Notes under the pieces: model-generated | What the model was told of the DNA's origin: nothing | The model's input: the letters and a program-made list of their open reading frames with translations, nothing else | Databases searched by the model: none | Made by a program: the position numbers and the translations under genes | Assembly: GCA_030655515.1 (NCBI GenBank) | Contig: JAURVI010000015.1 | Location: 1 to 64,000 of the forward strand | DNA length: 64,000 nt | Origin: Polaromonas sp. | GTDB taxonomy: Bacteria > Pseudomonadota > Gammaproteobacteria > Burkholderiales > Burkholderiaceae_C | Direction of reading: 5' to 3' | Shown here: positions 13,043 through 22,194 of the stretch, in pieces | Position numbering within the stretch: position 1 is the first letter of the stretch | Layout: every line of letters begins with the position of its first letter

Positions 13043-14242
13043 CTATTTGATCCAGAGCCGGATCGCATCCCAGGCGCGACCCAGAATGCCGGCTTCTTCA
13101 ACGGCCTCCAGCGCCACCAGCGGGACATCGACCACGGTCTGGCCGCCGCCGAGGCTGACTTTCAGCGTGCCCAGCGCCTGTCCTTTGACAAAAGGCGCGA
13201 CCAGCGGGTCGGGCCGGGCGAGCTGGGTCTGGACCTTGGCCGAGCTGCCGGCGGCGATGGCGATCACAATGGCTTCGGGCCGGCCCAGCTTGACCGTGCC
13301 GGACTTGCCTTTCCAGACGCTGGGCGAAGCCACCGCCTGGCCGGCGTCGAACAGCTTGACCGCTTCAAACGCGGTGTAACCCCAATTGAGCAGTTTTTGC
13401 GATTCGTTGGCGCGGGCGCTGTCGCTGGTGGTTCCCAGGACGATGGCCAGCAGGCGCCGGGGGCCGGGCGTTGCGCCGACACCCAGATTGGGAAAGTCAC
13501 GCCTGGCCGTGGCGATCATGCAGTAGCCGGCCGCATCGGTGTGGCCGGTTTTGAGGCCGTCCACGGTGGGGTCACGGAACAGCAGGGTGTTGCGGTTGGT
13601 GTCATTGGCGGCTGGCGTGCCGGCGTAGCGGTACTTCCTGATCGCTGAATAGCCGATGTAGTCGGGGAAATCCTGCATCAGGCGGGTCGACAGGATGCTC
13701 AGATCGCGCGCCGTGGTGGTATGGCCCGGCTCGGTCAGGCCTTCCGGATTTTTGTAGGTCGTCGATTTCATGCCCAGTGCTTTGGCCTGCTCGTTCATGA
13801 GTTGCACAAAGTGTTCGGCAGTGCCGCCCACCCCCTCGGCCAGCGCCATGGTGGCGTCGTTACCCGACTGCACCACCATGCCCTTGATGAGGTCTTCCAC
13901 GGGAACCTTCATCTTGGGGTCGATGAACATGCGCGAACCCGGCATTTTCCAGGCGCGTTCGCTGACGCTGAAGGTTTGTTTGAGGTCGATTTTCTTGGAC
14001 TTGAGCGCGTCAAACACCAGGTACTCGGTCATCAGCTTGGTCAGCGAGGCCGGTTCGACCGGGGAATCAATATCCTTGGCGGCCAGAATCTGGTTGGCGG
14101 TGACATCGAGCAGCAAATAGGAGCGGGCGGCCACTTCGGGCGGCTGCGGTATCTGGGCTTGCGCCACCGGCAAAAAAACCGCGAAAGAAACCAGCACGAG
14201 CGGCGCGGAAAAGCCGCGAAAGGCAGTCAGAAAACGATGCAT
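13043..14242 (-). CDS. dacC: D-alanyl-D-alanine carboxypeptidase (PBP5/6 family)
   Basis: Periplasmic enzyme that removes the terminal D-Ala from peptidoglycan pentapeptides. It is 399 residues from MHRFLTAFRGFS; a 22-residue upstream extension is rejected because the signal peptide begins here and ends at AQAQ. The serine-peptidase motifs are SLTK (about 68-71), SGN (about 126-128) and KTG (about 233-235), followed by the PBP5 C-terminal beta domain and a terminal amphipathic anchor, LGRAWDAIRLWIK. The symbol dacC versus dacA is not decidable from sequence alone. Confidence 0.93.
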   Translation of the reverse strand: MHRFLTAFRGFSAPLVLVSFAVFLPVAQAQIPQPPEVAARSYLLLDVTANQILAAKDIDSPVEPASLTKLMTEYLVFDALKSKKIDLKQTFSVSERAWKMPGSRMFIDPKMKVPVEDLIKGMVVQSGNDATMALAEGVGGTAEHFVQLMNEQAKALGMKSTTYKNPEGLTEPGHTTTARDLSILSTRLMQDFPDYIGYSAIRKYRYAGTPAANDTNRNTLLFRDPTVDGLKTGHTDAAGYCMIATARRDFPNLGVGATPGPRRLLAIVLGTTSDSARANESQKLLNWGYTAFEAVKLFDAGQAVASPSVWKGKSGTVKLGRPEAIVIAIAAGSSAKVQTQLARPDPLVAPFVKGQALGTLKVSLGGGQTVVDVPLVALEAVEEAGILGRAWDAIRLWIK

Positions 14243-14300
14243 GGAAAAAAAGGCCCTGGAAATAAAGAGGTAAGGAAAGGGTCGAATCCGGCCTGAAAAT

Positions 14301-14921
14301 TCAGCCAAGGTGGCGCACCACCAGATTTTTCAGAAGCGGCAATTGTCCATGAAAGAAGTGTCCGCCGCCGGGGATAACCGTAACAGGCAGTGCCTGCGGC
14401 CGCGCCCAGTCCAGCACTGCCTGCAGCGGCACCGTGTCGTCCTGCTCACCATGGATGACCAGCGTCTGCTGATGCGCGGATTCGGGAATCTCCGCCACCG
14501 CAAAGCGGCTGGCGGCGGTGCCGACCAGCACCAGCTTGGCGATGGGGCGTTCCGCACTCAAACGCTCACAGACATGCGAGGTCACAAAAGCCCCGAAGGA
14601 AAAGCCCGCCAGCGCCAGCGCGCCCGCGGGCGCCACCTGCTGCACCACCGCCAGCATGTCGTCGATCTCGCCGCGGCCTTCGTCGTACACCCCCCCGCTC
14701 GCGCCGACACCGCGAAAATTAAAGCGCACGGCGGTCCAGCCGCTCTGGGTAAAGGCGCGCGCCAGTGTCTGCACCACTTTGTTGTCCAGTGTGCCGCCGA
14801 ACAACGGATGCGGGTGCGCGATCACGGCCACGCCGCGCGCAACGCCGGTCGGCGCATCCAGCGCCATCTCGATGGCACCGGACGGGCCGGGGAAACTCGT
14901 TTTTTGGGTTTTCGCGTTCAA
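14301..14921 (-). CDS. Alpha/beta hydrolase (COG2945-like)
   Basis: Cytoplasmic hydrolase-fold protein of 206 residues with unknown substrate. The oxyanion segment HPHPLFGGTLDNKVV (about 37-51) is typical of this small family. The nucleophile elbow is GFSFGA (about 107-112), the acid lies in HGEQDDTVP (about 160-168), and the catalytic His is in GGGHFFHG near residue 187. There is no signal peptide. It sits 58 bases upstream of dacC on the same strand and may be co-transcribed. Confidence 0.85.
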   Translation of the reverse strand: MNAKTQKTSFPGPSGAIEMALDAPTGVARGVAVIAHPHPLFGGTLDNKVVQTLARAFTQSGWTAVRFNFRGVGASGGVYDEGRGEIDDMLAVVQQVAPAGALALAGFSFGAFVTSHVCERLSAERPIAKLVLVGTAASRFAVAEIPESAHQQTLVIHGEQDDTVPLQAVLDWARPQALPVTVIPGGGHFFHGQLPLLKNLVVRHLG

Positions 14922-15033
14922 AATACAACCTTCGCCGGGTCTTCGATGCTATTGAAAAAAACAGCCGCTCGCGCCTGTCAACAAAGGGCGCCTTGCCCGA
15001 AAACGCTCTCGAATTTTCAGGTTTTTTGCGATG

Positions 15034-15411
15034 TCAGCGCCCGAGCTGCGCGGGCATGAGCAGGCGCTCGACGATCCGGCCGTTTTTAAGGTGCGATTCG
15101 ACAATTTCATCAATGTCCTGCGCGTCCACATAGGTGTACCAGACCGCCTCGGGGTAGACCACGGCCACCGGCCCGGCCGCGCAGCGGTCCAGGCAACCGG
15201 CCTTGTTGACACGCACCTTGCCCGGCCCCGCCAGGCCGGCGGCCTTGACTTGCGACTTGCAGCGGTCAAAGCCCTCCTGCGCGCGGTGGTCGGCACAGCA
15301 GTCTTCACCGCCACTGCGCTGGTTCAGGCAAAAGAAGATGTGCCGCTCGTAATAAGAAGGGTCGGGTTGCGCGGCAGCCTGTGCCGCGCCTGAAGCGTTG
15401 GTTGGAGTCAT
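15034..15411 (-). CDS. Thioredoxin-like [2Fe-2S] ferredoxin
   Basis: Small soluble electron carrier of 125 residues. The core begins RHIFFCLNQR (about 23-32). Cysteines follow in GGEDCCADH and in KAGCLDRCAAGP, the four-cysteine pattern of the thioredoxin-like ferredoxin family. A 22-residue Ala/Pro-rich N-terminus precedes the domain. The partner is unknown. It is packed between a VanZ-like protein (9 bases upstream) and the alpha/beta hydrolase. Confidence 0.87.
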   Translation of the reverse strand: MTPTNASGAAQAAAQPDPSYYERHIFFCLNQRSGGEDCCADHRAQEGFDRCKSQVKAAGLAGPGKVRVNKAGCLDRCAAGPVAVVYPEAVWYTYVDAQDIDEIVESHLKNGRIVERLLMPAQLGR

Positions 15412-15420
15412 GGCCTGATT

Positions 15421-16524
15421 TTACTTTTCGGCGGTTGGGGTCGTTGCGCGGCTGGACAGACGCACCAGCACATAAAGCAGGGCGGCATAAGGCCAAAGCC
15501 AGCCTATCCACTGCACCAGGCCGTTAAAACGGACAAAACGCCCTTGTTCCCAGATTTGCCGGGTCTCGGCAAAGTAAGGGCCGGCGGGGGCCTGGTTGAG
15601 CAGCGACAGATGGATGCACAGGGCCAGCAGCAACAGCGCGGCGCTGGCCCGGCGCGGCGCCAGGAGCAGCAGCAGGGCCAGCACGCCACCGAGCCCCACG
15701 CCGACGCGCACCGGCAGGTCCAGCCAGGCCCACGCGTGCTCGGGGCCATAACTGAGCGCGGCGGACAAGGCGGTCAGCGCCATGCCGGCAGCCAGCGTGA
15801 GGATCAGGAAGACGGCGCGTTGCACCAGCGTACGTATCACGCAATAACCGAGCAGGCACGGTATCAGCGCGCCCAGTGCCACACAAATCACTTCGGCGCC
15901 GGGCACCAGCGGCTGCAGTTCGATGTCGCGCACTGGCAGCCACTCCAAAAAAGGCGTATCGGCCAGGACGTCGGCGAGCGCGACCTCCAGCCGCTCCAGC
16001 ACCTGCCCCAGGCCCAGCGGCACCGAGGCCGGAAACAACAGCGCCACCGGCCACAAGGCCAGCAGCACCAGCGCGCCCCGGGCGTCGCGTACAAACCAGC
16101 GCGCCCGCACACGGCTCCAGCGATCCAGCGCGCCCGCCTTTTCCAGCAGCCAGGCGCTGCAGGCACCGAGCCAGGCGCCCGCCGTGTTGAGGGCAAAGTC
16201 CACATTGGAAGGCACGCGCGAAGGCAGGTAACTTTGCAGCGTTTCCATTCCCAGCGACAAAGCTCCCGCGCTGAGCACCGCCACGCTGACGGTCCAGCGT
16301 GTGCGGCCGCTTCGCAACGCCGACAGGGCCAGTAAAAAGCCGATGGGCATGTAACCGGCCAGGTTGATGCCGACATCAAAACCGGTCCAGTAGCGCGGCA
16401 GGGGCGCCGTCAGAAAATTCAGCGGCGAGATGCCCTGGTTGCGCCAGTCGGCGAAGGGGTAGAGGCTGGCATAAACAATCAGGCAGACCGTGGCTAGCGC
16501 CAGCGGCCAGGAAGCAGTTTTCAC
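15421..16524 (-). CDS. VanZ-family integral membrane protein
   Basis: Polytopic inner-membrane protein of about 367 residues of unknown function. The VanZ-like N-terminal half includes SLYPFADWRNQG, FDVGINLAGYMPIGFLLAL and SLGMETLQSYLPSRVPSNVD. About nine hydrophobic helices are seen overall. The frame stays open upstream to a GTG at 16656. That extra part is a translated intergenic repeat (16568-16608), so I prefer the GTG at 16524 (VKTASWPLALATV). The choice of start is uncertain. Confidence 0.8.
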   Translation of the reverse strand: MKTASWPLALATVCLIVYASLYPFADWRNQGISPLNFLTAPLPRYWTGFDVGINLAGYMPIGFLLALSALRSGRTRWTVSVAVLSAGALSLGMETLQSYLPSRVPSNVDFALNTAGAWLGACSAWLLEKAGALDRWSRVRARWFVRDARGALVLLALWPVALLFPASVPLGLGQVLERLEVALADVLADTPFLEWLPVRDIELQPLVPGAEVICVALGALIPCLLGYCVIRTLVQRAVFLILTLAAGMALTALSAALSYGPEHAWAWLDLPVRVGVGLGGVLALLLLLAPRRASAALLLLALCIHLSLLNQAPAGPYFAETRQIWEQGRFVRFNGLVQWIGWLWPYAALLYVLVRLSSRATTPTAEK

Positions 16525-16567
16525 ACCCCCATCGTTCTCACTGCGCTTCGCTTCGTGTAGTGCCTTT

Positions 16568-16608
16568 CCCCCTTGCAGGGGGCGACGCAAGTCATCCGGC
16601 GAAGCCGG
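16568..16608. repeat. Short palindromic repeat, REP-like
   Basis: Two adjacent small hairpins: CCCCC-TTGCA-GGGGG (16568-16582) and CCGGC-GAA-GCCGG (16596-16608). This arrangement recurs between genes in Comamonadaceae. Its presence inside the apparent 5' end of the VanZ-like frame argues that the frame there is not coding. Confidence 0.55.
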
Positions 16609-16670
16609 CCTGACCGCGTCTGCTGGTGAATTCGGGTTAGGCACGTCGCGTGTCACTGCGTTTGCCGCGC

Positions 16671-17108
16671 TCAGAAGGGCTTGACAACGACCAGGATGAC
16701 CGCCGTGAGCAACAGCAGCACCGGCACCTCATTGAACCAGCGCCACCACACGTGGCTGCGGGTATTGCGCCGGGCAACAAACGTCGACAGCATGCGGCCG
16801 CAGGCATGGTGGTAGCCCAGGCTCAAGGCCACGACGACGAGCTTGGCGTGCATCCAGCCGTTGCCTGCTGCAGCCGGACCGCGCCCAATGCCGTAACCCA
16901 GCCACAACCACAGGCCAAAAAACAGCGCGGGCACGGCCAGCAGCGTCGTAAAGCGCAGCAGCTTGCGCGCCATCAGGATCAGGCGCTCATGCTCGGCCAC
17001 GCTTTCCGGTGGCACCATCGCCAGATTGACAAAAATTCGCGGCAGATAAAAGAGGCCCGCAAACCAACTGGCGACAAAAACAATGTGAAGGGATTTGACC
17101 CAGAGCAT
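16671..17108 (-). CDS. hemJ: Protoporphyrinogen oxidase HemJ
   Basis: Inner-membrane enzyme of the UPF0093/HemJ family that oxidises protoporphyrinogen IX to protoporphyrin IX in haem synthesis. It is 145 residues from MLWVKSLHIVFVASWFAGL; a 22-residue upstream extension is rejected. The conserved histidine of LHIVFVASW (about residue 8) and lysine of GWMHAKL (about residue 85) are present, with four membrane helices. hemA lies 850 bases away on the opposite strand, giving two haem steps close together. Confidence 0.88.
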   Translation of the reverse strand: MLWVKSLHIVFVASWFAGLFYLPRIFVNLAMVPPESVAEHERLILMARKLLRFTTLLAVPALFFGLWLWLGYGIGRGPAAAGNGWMHAKLVVVALSLGYHHACGRMLSTFVARRNTRSHVWWRWFNEVPVLLLLTAVILVVVKPF

Positions 17109-17224
17109 GCTGGAAGTGTAGCCCGCTGGCGGGATTTTGCGCCTTGCGGGCCGTGCCCTGCACGCACTGCTCACCCGTGCCTCCTCCGGGAGAGGGGGTC
17201 TATCGGGTTGGGGACGGTCAAACC

Positions 17225-17259
17225 AAAAAAATGCCCGGATGACGCAAGGTCAGCCGGGC
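17225..17259 (-). terminator. Rho-independent terminator, minus strand
   Basis: On the minus strand GCCCGG (17259-17254) pairs with CCGGGC (17238-17233), with further pairing of the inner TGAC/GTCA, and is followed by ATTTTTTT (17231-17225). It would stop transcripts arriving from the 17.5-17.8 kb side before hemJ. Confidence 0.7.
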
Positions 17260-17400
17260 CTGGAAGCCTTTTTGTTGTAACACGTCAAGGCACCCGCTCA
17301 GGGAGGAAAAGCGGGATGCAGGCATCAAAAGACGACTGCACACGGCAATTTTAGCGACATTGAGGCGAGATTAGCAACTGGCAACGGCGCTACTCGCAGG

Positions 17401-17518
17401 GTGTATGAGTTCGAGTTTGTCGGACTCGTTCACGCCATGCGTGGCGAAGCGTTCTTTGCCAGATCAATGCCAACGGTGACGATAGCGACGATTTTCCCTT
17501 TCTGTCCATGGAAACGGG
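17401..17518 (-). pseudogene. IS110-family transposase remnant (N-terminus, frameshifted)
   Basis: Read on the minus strand, this gives GKIVAIVTVGIDLAKN, then after a shift of frame near 17450 FATHGVNESDKLELI. Together they match the RuvC-like N-terminus of IS110/IS116 transposases (a V-x-GIDLAKN start followed by a HGV segment). One base seems lost at the junction, and nothing further of the transposase is present. It is a decayed fragment in the 434-base stretch between hemJ and the small membrane gene. Apart from this fragment and the terminator at 17225-17259, I see nothing in that stretch. Confidence 0.6.
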
Positions 17519-17542
17519 TCAAGTCCAACTCCAGCACCAAGC

Positions 17543-17833
17543 TTAGGCTTTCCAGCCGCGCAGCAACACCCACTGACAAGTCGCCGCGCCCAAGGCCAGC
17601 AGCGCGTAGCTGGCCATCTTGCCGTCGCGGCCAAAAACCACCAGTCCGATCACGAGCAGCAGCACGGACGCTGCAAAAACAATAGCTAATTGTGCTCGAA
17701 AAGAGGGGAGGAAAGGCTTTTTCGGCCCGAAGAATCGGGCAAAAGGGCGGGCCAAGAGCACCACGATCAACGCGACAAACGCCGCTGGCGCCATGAAGTT
17801 GAGCAATTGATTGGTCAGGTTAAATGCGGTCAT
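17543..17833 (-). CDS. Small hypothetical membrane protein
   Basis: A 96-residue protein starting MTAFNLTNQLLNFMAPAAF, with three predicted membrane helices at about 12-30, 47-66 and 74-92 and positive residues between the first two. I recognise no family. A longer frame reaching 17956 would overlap the hemA promoter and adds no recognisable sequence, so the ATG at 17833 is preferred. It is divergent from hemA. Confidence 0.6.
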   Translation of the reverse strand: MTAFNLTNQLLNFMAPAAFVALIVVLLARPFARFFGPKKPFLPSFRAQLAIVFAASVLLLVIGLVVFGRDGKMASYALLALGAATCQWVLLRGWKA

Positions 17834-17946
17834 GGCAGTGGCGTGGCAAACGGACAATGTGCATACGGCAGAGGCCGGGGAATCCGGGATATGACCCGTA
17901 TCAAGGTGATTGAAAGAATGTAAGCACCCCCTCACCCCTTCGATTT

Positions 17947-17958
17947 TATAATTCACGA
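17947..17958 (+). promoter_or_regulatory. hemA: hemA -10 element; possible leaderless start
   Basis: A perfect TATAAT (17947-17952) ends only 6 bases before the hemA ATG at 17959. If it is used, the transcript would start at or next to the A of the ATG. No Shine-Dalgarno-like sequence precedes the ATG. The -35 region is poor: TTGAAA at 17910 is too far upstream. The motif is seen; its use is inference. Confidence 0.45.
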
Positions 17959-19239
17959 ATGTCAGTCTGGGCCTTAGGCATCAACCATACCACTGCGCCG
18001 CTCGATTTGCGCGGACGGTTTGCTTTCGCCATCGACCAGATTGAACCGACTTTGAGGGGTTTGCGCGAGTCCCTGGCGCGCCAGCCCGAAGCCACGCTGC
18101 TGTCCACCTGCAACCGCACCGAGATTTATTGCGCCGGCGACAAGCCCGACCTCGACCACACGCTCGAATGGCTGGCGCACCACGGCGGCGTCTCGCCGGC
18201 CCTGCTGCGCTCCCATGCCTACACGCTGGAAAACGACCGGGCGGCGCGCCATGCCTTTCGCGTCGCCAGCGGGCTCGATTCGATGGTGCTGGGCGAGCCG
18301 CAGATTCTGGGCCAGATGAAGGACGCGGTGCGCGCCGCCGAAGACGCCGGCGCCATGGGCAGCACGCTGCACCAGTTGTTCCAGCGTTCCTTCGCGGTCG
18401 CCAAGGAGGTGCGCACCAGCACCGAAATCGGCGTACACAGCATCAGCCTGGCCGCGGCGTCGGTCCGGCTGGCGGGTCAGCTCTTTGAAGACCTGGGAGA
18501 CATCCGGGTGCTGTTCGTCGGTGCCGGCGAGATGATCGATCTGGCCGCCACCCACTTTGCCGCCAAGAACCCGAAAGCGATGACCGTGGCCAACCGGACA
18601 CTGGAGCGCGGCGAAAAACTGGCCAGCCGCTTTGGCGCGGCGGTGATGCGCCTGGCAGACCTGCCCAGCCGCCTGCACGAGTTCGACGCCGTGATCAGTT
18701 GCACCGCCAGCACGCTGCCCATCATTGGCCTGGGGGCAGTCGAGCGCGCCGTCAAGCTGCGCAAACATCGCCCGATGTTCATGGTTGACCTGGCCGTGCC
18801 GCGCGACATCGAACCGGAAGTCAAGGCGCTGCCGGATATTTATCTGTACACGGTGGACGACCTGGCGCATGTGGTGCAAACCGGCAAGGACAGCCGGCTG
18901 GCGGCAGTCGCCGAGGCCGAAGTCATCATTGACGCGGGGGTGCAGAACTTCATGCATTGGCTGGGGCAAAGGCGCACCGTGCCGCTGATTCAGCAACTCA
19001 ATGCCCAAACCGACGAATGGCGCGCCGCCGAGATCGCCCGCGCCAAAAAGCTGCTGGCCCGGGGCGAGCCGGTCGATGCGGTGCTCGAAGCGCTGTCGCG
19101 TGGCCTGACGCAAAAAATGCTGCACGGCGCGCTGGCCGAGCTGCATGCCGGCAATGCAGACAGCCGCGAAGCAACGGCGCAAACCGTGTCCCGGCTGTTT
19201 TTGCGCGGCAAGCTGCCCGACGAACACAAAGAGCGTTAG
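17959..19239 (+). CDS. hemA: Glutamyl-tRNA reductase
   Basis: First committed step of C5 haem synthesis: reduces Glu-tRNA(Glu) to glutamate-1-semialdehyde with NADPH. It is 426 residues, starting [20 protein letters not shown]. The catalytic cysteine is in [12 protein letters not shown] near residue 50. The NADPH-binding Rossmann domain has [14 protein letters not shown] (about 188-201). The C-terminal dimerisation helix ends in [14 protein letters not shown]. It is first of the hemA-prfA-prmC-grxD run; the hemA-prfA pairing is conserved in many bacteria. Confidence 0.97.
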   Translation: MSVWALGINHTTAPLDLRGRFAFAIDQIEPTLRGLRESLARQPEATLLSTCNRTEIYCAGDKPDLDHTLEWLAHHGGVSPALLRSHAYTLENDRAARHAFRVASGLDSMVLGEPQILGQMKDAVRAAEDAGAMGSTLHQLFQRSFAVAKEVRTSTEIGVHSISLAAASVRLAGQLFEDLGDIRVLFVGAGEMIDLAATHFAAKNPKAMTVANRTLERGEKLASRFGAAVMRLADLPSRLHEFDAVISCTASTLPIIGLGAVERAVKLRKHRPMFMVDLAVPRDIEPEVKALPDIYLYTVDDLAHVVQTGKDSRLAAVAEAEVIIDAGVQNFMHWLGQRRTVPLIQQLNAQTDEWRAAEIARAKKLLARGEPVDAVLEALSRGLTQKMLHGALAELHAGNADSREATAQTVSRLFLRGKLPDEHKER

Positions 19240-19427
19240 CGCTGCTCACGCAGATGCGTTCAGCGTCGTTGGCCGCCAGGCCGGCGCTGAACGCTCGCAG
19301 AGCCCTCACCCCCACCCTGGCCCAAGGGGAGAGGGGGTAAGAACTCTCTAGAACCCTCTATCTCCCAGAGTCAAAGGGCGCGCAGTAGCCACTTTTCATC
19401 TTCTCGCTTTCCTCGCTGAATTTCTCC

Positions 19428-20546
19428 ATGAAACTCTTTCTCCGCCAGACCCTGGAACGCCAGATTTTTCGCCTGCACGAGCTGGACGCGCTGCTGTCGG
19501 CCAGCGATGTGGTCAGCAACATGGAGCGCTTTCGCAAGCTGACGCGCGAACATTCCGAGGCCAGCATCGTGGCCGGGCAGTACCTGCAACTGACAGCGCG
19601 CGAATCCGATCTGGCCAGCGCGCAAGCCATGCTGGCCGAGGCCAAAGACGATGCTGATCTGGCCGCGATGGCCGAAGAGGAAATCGCCGCGGCACAGGCC
19701 GACATCGCCCGGCTGGACGAAGCGCTGCAGTTGATGCTGATTCCGAAAGACCCGGACGATGCGCGCCCGGCTTTTGTCGAAATACGCGCCGGCACCGGCG
19801 GCGATGAGTCGGCGCTGTTCGCGGGTGACCTGTTTCGCATGTACACCCGTTACGCCGAGCGCAAGCGCTGGGCCGTCGAGATCATCAGCGAGTCGGCCAG
19901 CGAGCTGGGCGGCTACAAGGAGGTGGTGCTGCGCATCGACGGCCCGCCCGATGCCATGGGCGTGGGCGTCTACGGCAAGCTGCGTTTCGAGTCGGGCGGC
20001 CACCGCGTGCAGCGCGTGCCGGCCACGGAAACCCAGGGCCGCATCCACACCAGCGCCTGCACGGTCGCCGTGCTGCCCGAGCCCGACGAAGCGGTCGCCA
20101 TCCAGATCAACCCGGCCGACCTGCGCATCGACACCTACCGGGCCAGCGGCGCCGGCGGCCAGCACATCAACAAAACCGACTCGGCGGTGCGCATCACCCA
20201 CCTGCCGACCGGTATCGTCGCCGAATGCCAGGAAGGCCGCAGCCAGCACGGCAACAAGGCCCAGGCAATGAAGGTGCTGACGGCGCGCATCCATGAAAAG
20301 GACCGCTCCGAGCGGGCCGCCAAGGATGCGGCCATGCGCAAGGGGCTGATCGGCAGCGGCGACCGCAGCGACCGCATCCGGACCTACAACTTTCCGCAGG
20401 GCCGGCTGACCGACCACCGCATCAACCTGACGCTGTACAAGCTCCTGAGCATCATGGAAGGGGATCTGGACGATGTGCTTACCGCCCTGCAGGTGGCACG
20501 CGGCGCCGAACTGCTGGCGGCGCTGGAAGCGGACGTCTCGCCTTGA
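19428..20546 (+). CDS. prfA: Peptide chain release factor 1
   Basis: Reads UAA and UAG and triggers peptide release. It is 372 residues, slightly longer than the usual 360. It carries the GGQ motif in [16 protein letters not shown] near residue 240, preceded by a PAT-like stop-codon region ([13 protein letters not shown]). The 188-base gap after hemA contains a CCCTCACCCC-type repeat and no gene. The following prmC product methylates the glutamine of this GGQ motif. Confidence 0.97.
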   Translation: MKLFLRQTLERQIFRLHELDALLSASDVVSNMERFRKLTREHSEASIVAGQYLQLTARESDLASAQAMLAEAKDDADLAAMAEEEIAAAQADIARLDEALQLMLIPKDPDDARPAFVEIRAGTGGDESALFAGDLFRMYTRYAERKRWAVEIISESASELGGYKEVVLRIDGPPDAMGVGVYGKLRFESGGHRVQRVPATETQGRIHTSACTVAVLPEPDEAVAIQINPADLRIDTYRASGAGGQHINKTDSAVRITHLPTGIVAECQEGRSQHGNKAQAMKVLTARIHEKDRSERAAKDAAMRKGLIGSGDRSDRIRTYNFPQGRLTDHRINLTLYKLLSIMEGDLDDVLTALQVARGAELLAALEADVSP

Positions 20547-21436
20547 ACACCCTCACCTGCGCGCAAGCGCTGTCAGCCGTCCAGGCCCTGGGGCTGGCGC
20601 GCCTGGACGCCCAACTGCTGCTGTTGCATGCGCTGGACAAACCCGGCAGCGACCGGGCCTGGCTGCTGGCGCATGACACTGACCTGCTGCCGGACCGGGT
20701 TGCGCAAGATTTCAGGCAATCAAGCCTGCGCCGCGCCGCTGGCGAGCCGCTGGCCTACATCACCGGCAGCAAGGAGTTTTTCGGTCTGAACCTGCAGGTC
20801 GATGCCCGCGTGCTAGTGCCGCGGCCCGACACGGAAACCCTGGTGGAATGGGCGTTGCAATGTTTGGCAGAAGCGGACAGGCCCCCTTCTGCCCGCGTGC
20901 TGGACTTGGGAACCGGCAGCGGTGCGGTGGCTTTGGCCCTGAAAAAAAGCCTGCCCGCGCTGGAGGTCACGGCGGTGGATGCCAGCGTGGATGCCCTGGC
21001 GTTGGCGCGCGCCAACGCGCAGCAGCACCACTTGCCGGTCCACTTCATTCATGGCAACTGGTTTTCAAATGTGAGCGGACACTTTCACCTGATCGTAAGC
21101 AACCCGCCTTATGTGGCCGATGCCGATCCCCACTTGTCGGCCCTGATCCATGAGCCTTTGCAGGCGCTGGCGGCCGGCCCCGATGGGCTGAACGACATCC
21201 GCCAGATTATTGAACAGGCCCCCGCGCACCTGCACCCGCAAGGCTGGCTGCTGCTGGAGCATGGCTACGACCAGGCCCAGGCCGTGCGCGGTTTGCTGGT
21301 TCACAGTGGCTTTACCGAGGTGCAAAGCCGTGCCGACTTGTCGGGCATAGCCCGTTGCTCGGGTGGGCGTTGGCCGGGCTGCGGGACAGATCGAGGAAAA
21401 CGGCGGGATAATAACCAGTTAATTTCCAGCTTTTGA
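20543..21436 (+). CDS. prmC: Release factor glutamine methyltransferase
   Basis: SAM-dependent methylase of the GGQ glutamine in RF1 and RF2. It is 297 residues from a TTG start that overlaps the prfA stop by 4 bases, so the two are translationally coupled. The SAM motif is [15 protein letters not shown] (about 119-133) and the NPPY catalytic motif is [12 protein letters not shown] near residue 191. After the usual end ([11 protein letters not shown]) there is an atypical tail of about 20 residues, suggesting the ancestral stop was lost. Confidence 0.95.
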   Translation: MNTLTCAQALSAVQALGLARLDAQLLLLHALDKPGSDRAWLLAHDTDLLPDRVAQDFRQSSLRRAAGEPLAYITGSKEFFGLNLQVDARVLVPRPDTETLVEWALQCLAEADRPPSARVLDLGTGSGAVALALKKSLPALEVTAVDASVDALALARANAQQHHLPVHFIHGNWFSNVSGHFHLIVSNPPYVADADPHLSALIHEPLQALAAGPDGLNDIRQIIEQAPAHLHPQGWLLLEHGYDQAQAVRGLLVHSGFTEVQSRADLSGIARCSGGRWPGCGTDRGKRRDNNQLISSF

Positions 21437-21518
21437 ATTCCACCTATCGATTGACTGCTGTCATGCGCAAGCCGGATTTGAACTGGCTGCCCCGTGCCAC
21501 CCATCCAAAGGACCCGAA

Positions 21519-21839
21519 ATGAATGATACCCAGCAACGCATTGACCAGCTTGTCAAGTCCAGTGACGTGGTGCTTTTCATGAAAGGCACGGCCCAGTTTC
21601 CGATGTGCGGTTTTTCCGGTCGCGCGATCCAGGTGCTCAAAGCCTGCGGCGTCAACAAACCCGTTACCGTGAATGTGCTGGAAGACGAAGAAATTCGCCA
21701 CGGCATCAAGGAATACAGCAACTGGCCGACGATTCCCCAGCTTTATGTGAAAGGCGAATTCGTCGGCGGCTCGGACATCATGATGGAGATGTACCAGAAC
21801 GGTGAGCTGCAGCAGGTGCTGGGAACGCCCGCCGCCTGA
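21519..21839 (+). CDS. grxD: Monothiol glutaredoxin (Grx4 family)
   Basis: Iron-sulfur cluster carrier/storage protein. It is 106 residues with the monothiol active site CGFS (about 30-33) in a KGTAQFPMCGFSGRA context. The glutathione-binding WPTIPQLYVKGEFVGGSDI follows at about 70-88. AAAGGA precedes the ATG. It lies 82 bases after prmC in the same direction. Confidence 0.96.
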   Translation: MNDTQQRIDQLVKSSDVVLFMKGTAQFPMCGFSGRAIQVLKACGVNKPVTVNVLEDEEIRHGIKEYSNWPTIPQLYVKGEFVGGSDIMMEMYQNGELQQVLGTPAA

Positions 21840-21882
21840 GCCGTCTTTCCGGTCGGCAGCGTGAGGGCTGCTCGTCTTGTCT

Positions 21883-22131
21883 TTACTGCGTATACCCTTC
21901 ACAGGCCCCGGCGTTGACACGGCCCTTGCATTCGCGCTTGAGCCGCGTCGCCCGTTCCCTGGCCGTTTCCTGCGAGCCGGGGATGAATTTGGCGGTCTTG
22001 CCCTGACTGGAAGCCGCAGTTTTCTTGGCTTTTCCGCTGGCGGCCAGACTGGGCGCGGCAGCCAGGCCGAATAACAGGGCCGCCCCCGTCAGCACGACCA
22101 GCGCGGGCCGGACAAACGATTGTCGAATCAT
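21883..22131 (-). CDS. Small secreted protein, PsiF-like tail
   Basis: An 82-residue protein beginning MIRQSFVRPALVVLTGAALL, with a signal peptide cleaved near AAPSLAASG. A Lys/Ala-rich stretch follows. A C-terminal segment ERATRLKRECKGRVNAGACEG has two cysteines and resembles the short PsiF repeat. The role is unknown. The upstream 20 residues of the longer frame look non-coding. It is convergent with grxD. Confidence 0.6.
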   Translation of the reverse strand: MIRQSFVRPALVVLTGAALLFGLAAAPSLAASGKAKKTAASSQGKTAKFIPGSQETARERATRLKRECKGRVNAGACEGYTQ

Positions 22132-22194
22132 TTTTTCTTTCCTTTTGGCTGGCTGGGCGGTCTGCTGCCGCTTTTTTGAACAAGTTAACAATAT

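Noticed and set aside
17974-19227. Minus-strand frame opposite hemA
   Set aside because: Antisense shadow of hemA with no recognisable domain.
19295-19340. CCCTCACCCC...GGGGAGAGGGGGT repeat between hemA and prfA as a CRISPR or terminator
   Set aside because: A single imperfect GC-rich palindrome with no U-run and no repeat-spacer pattern; probably an ordinary intergenic repeat.
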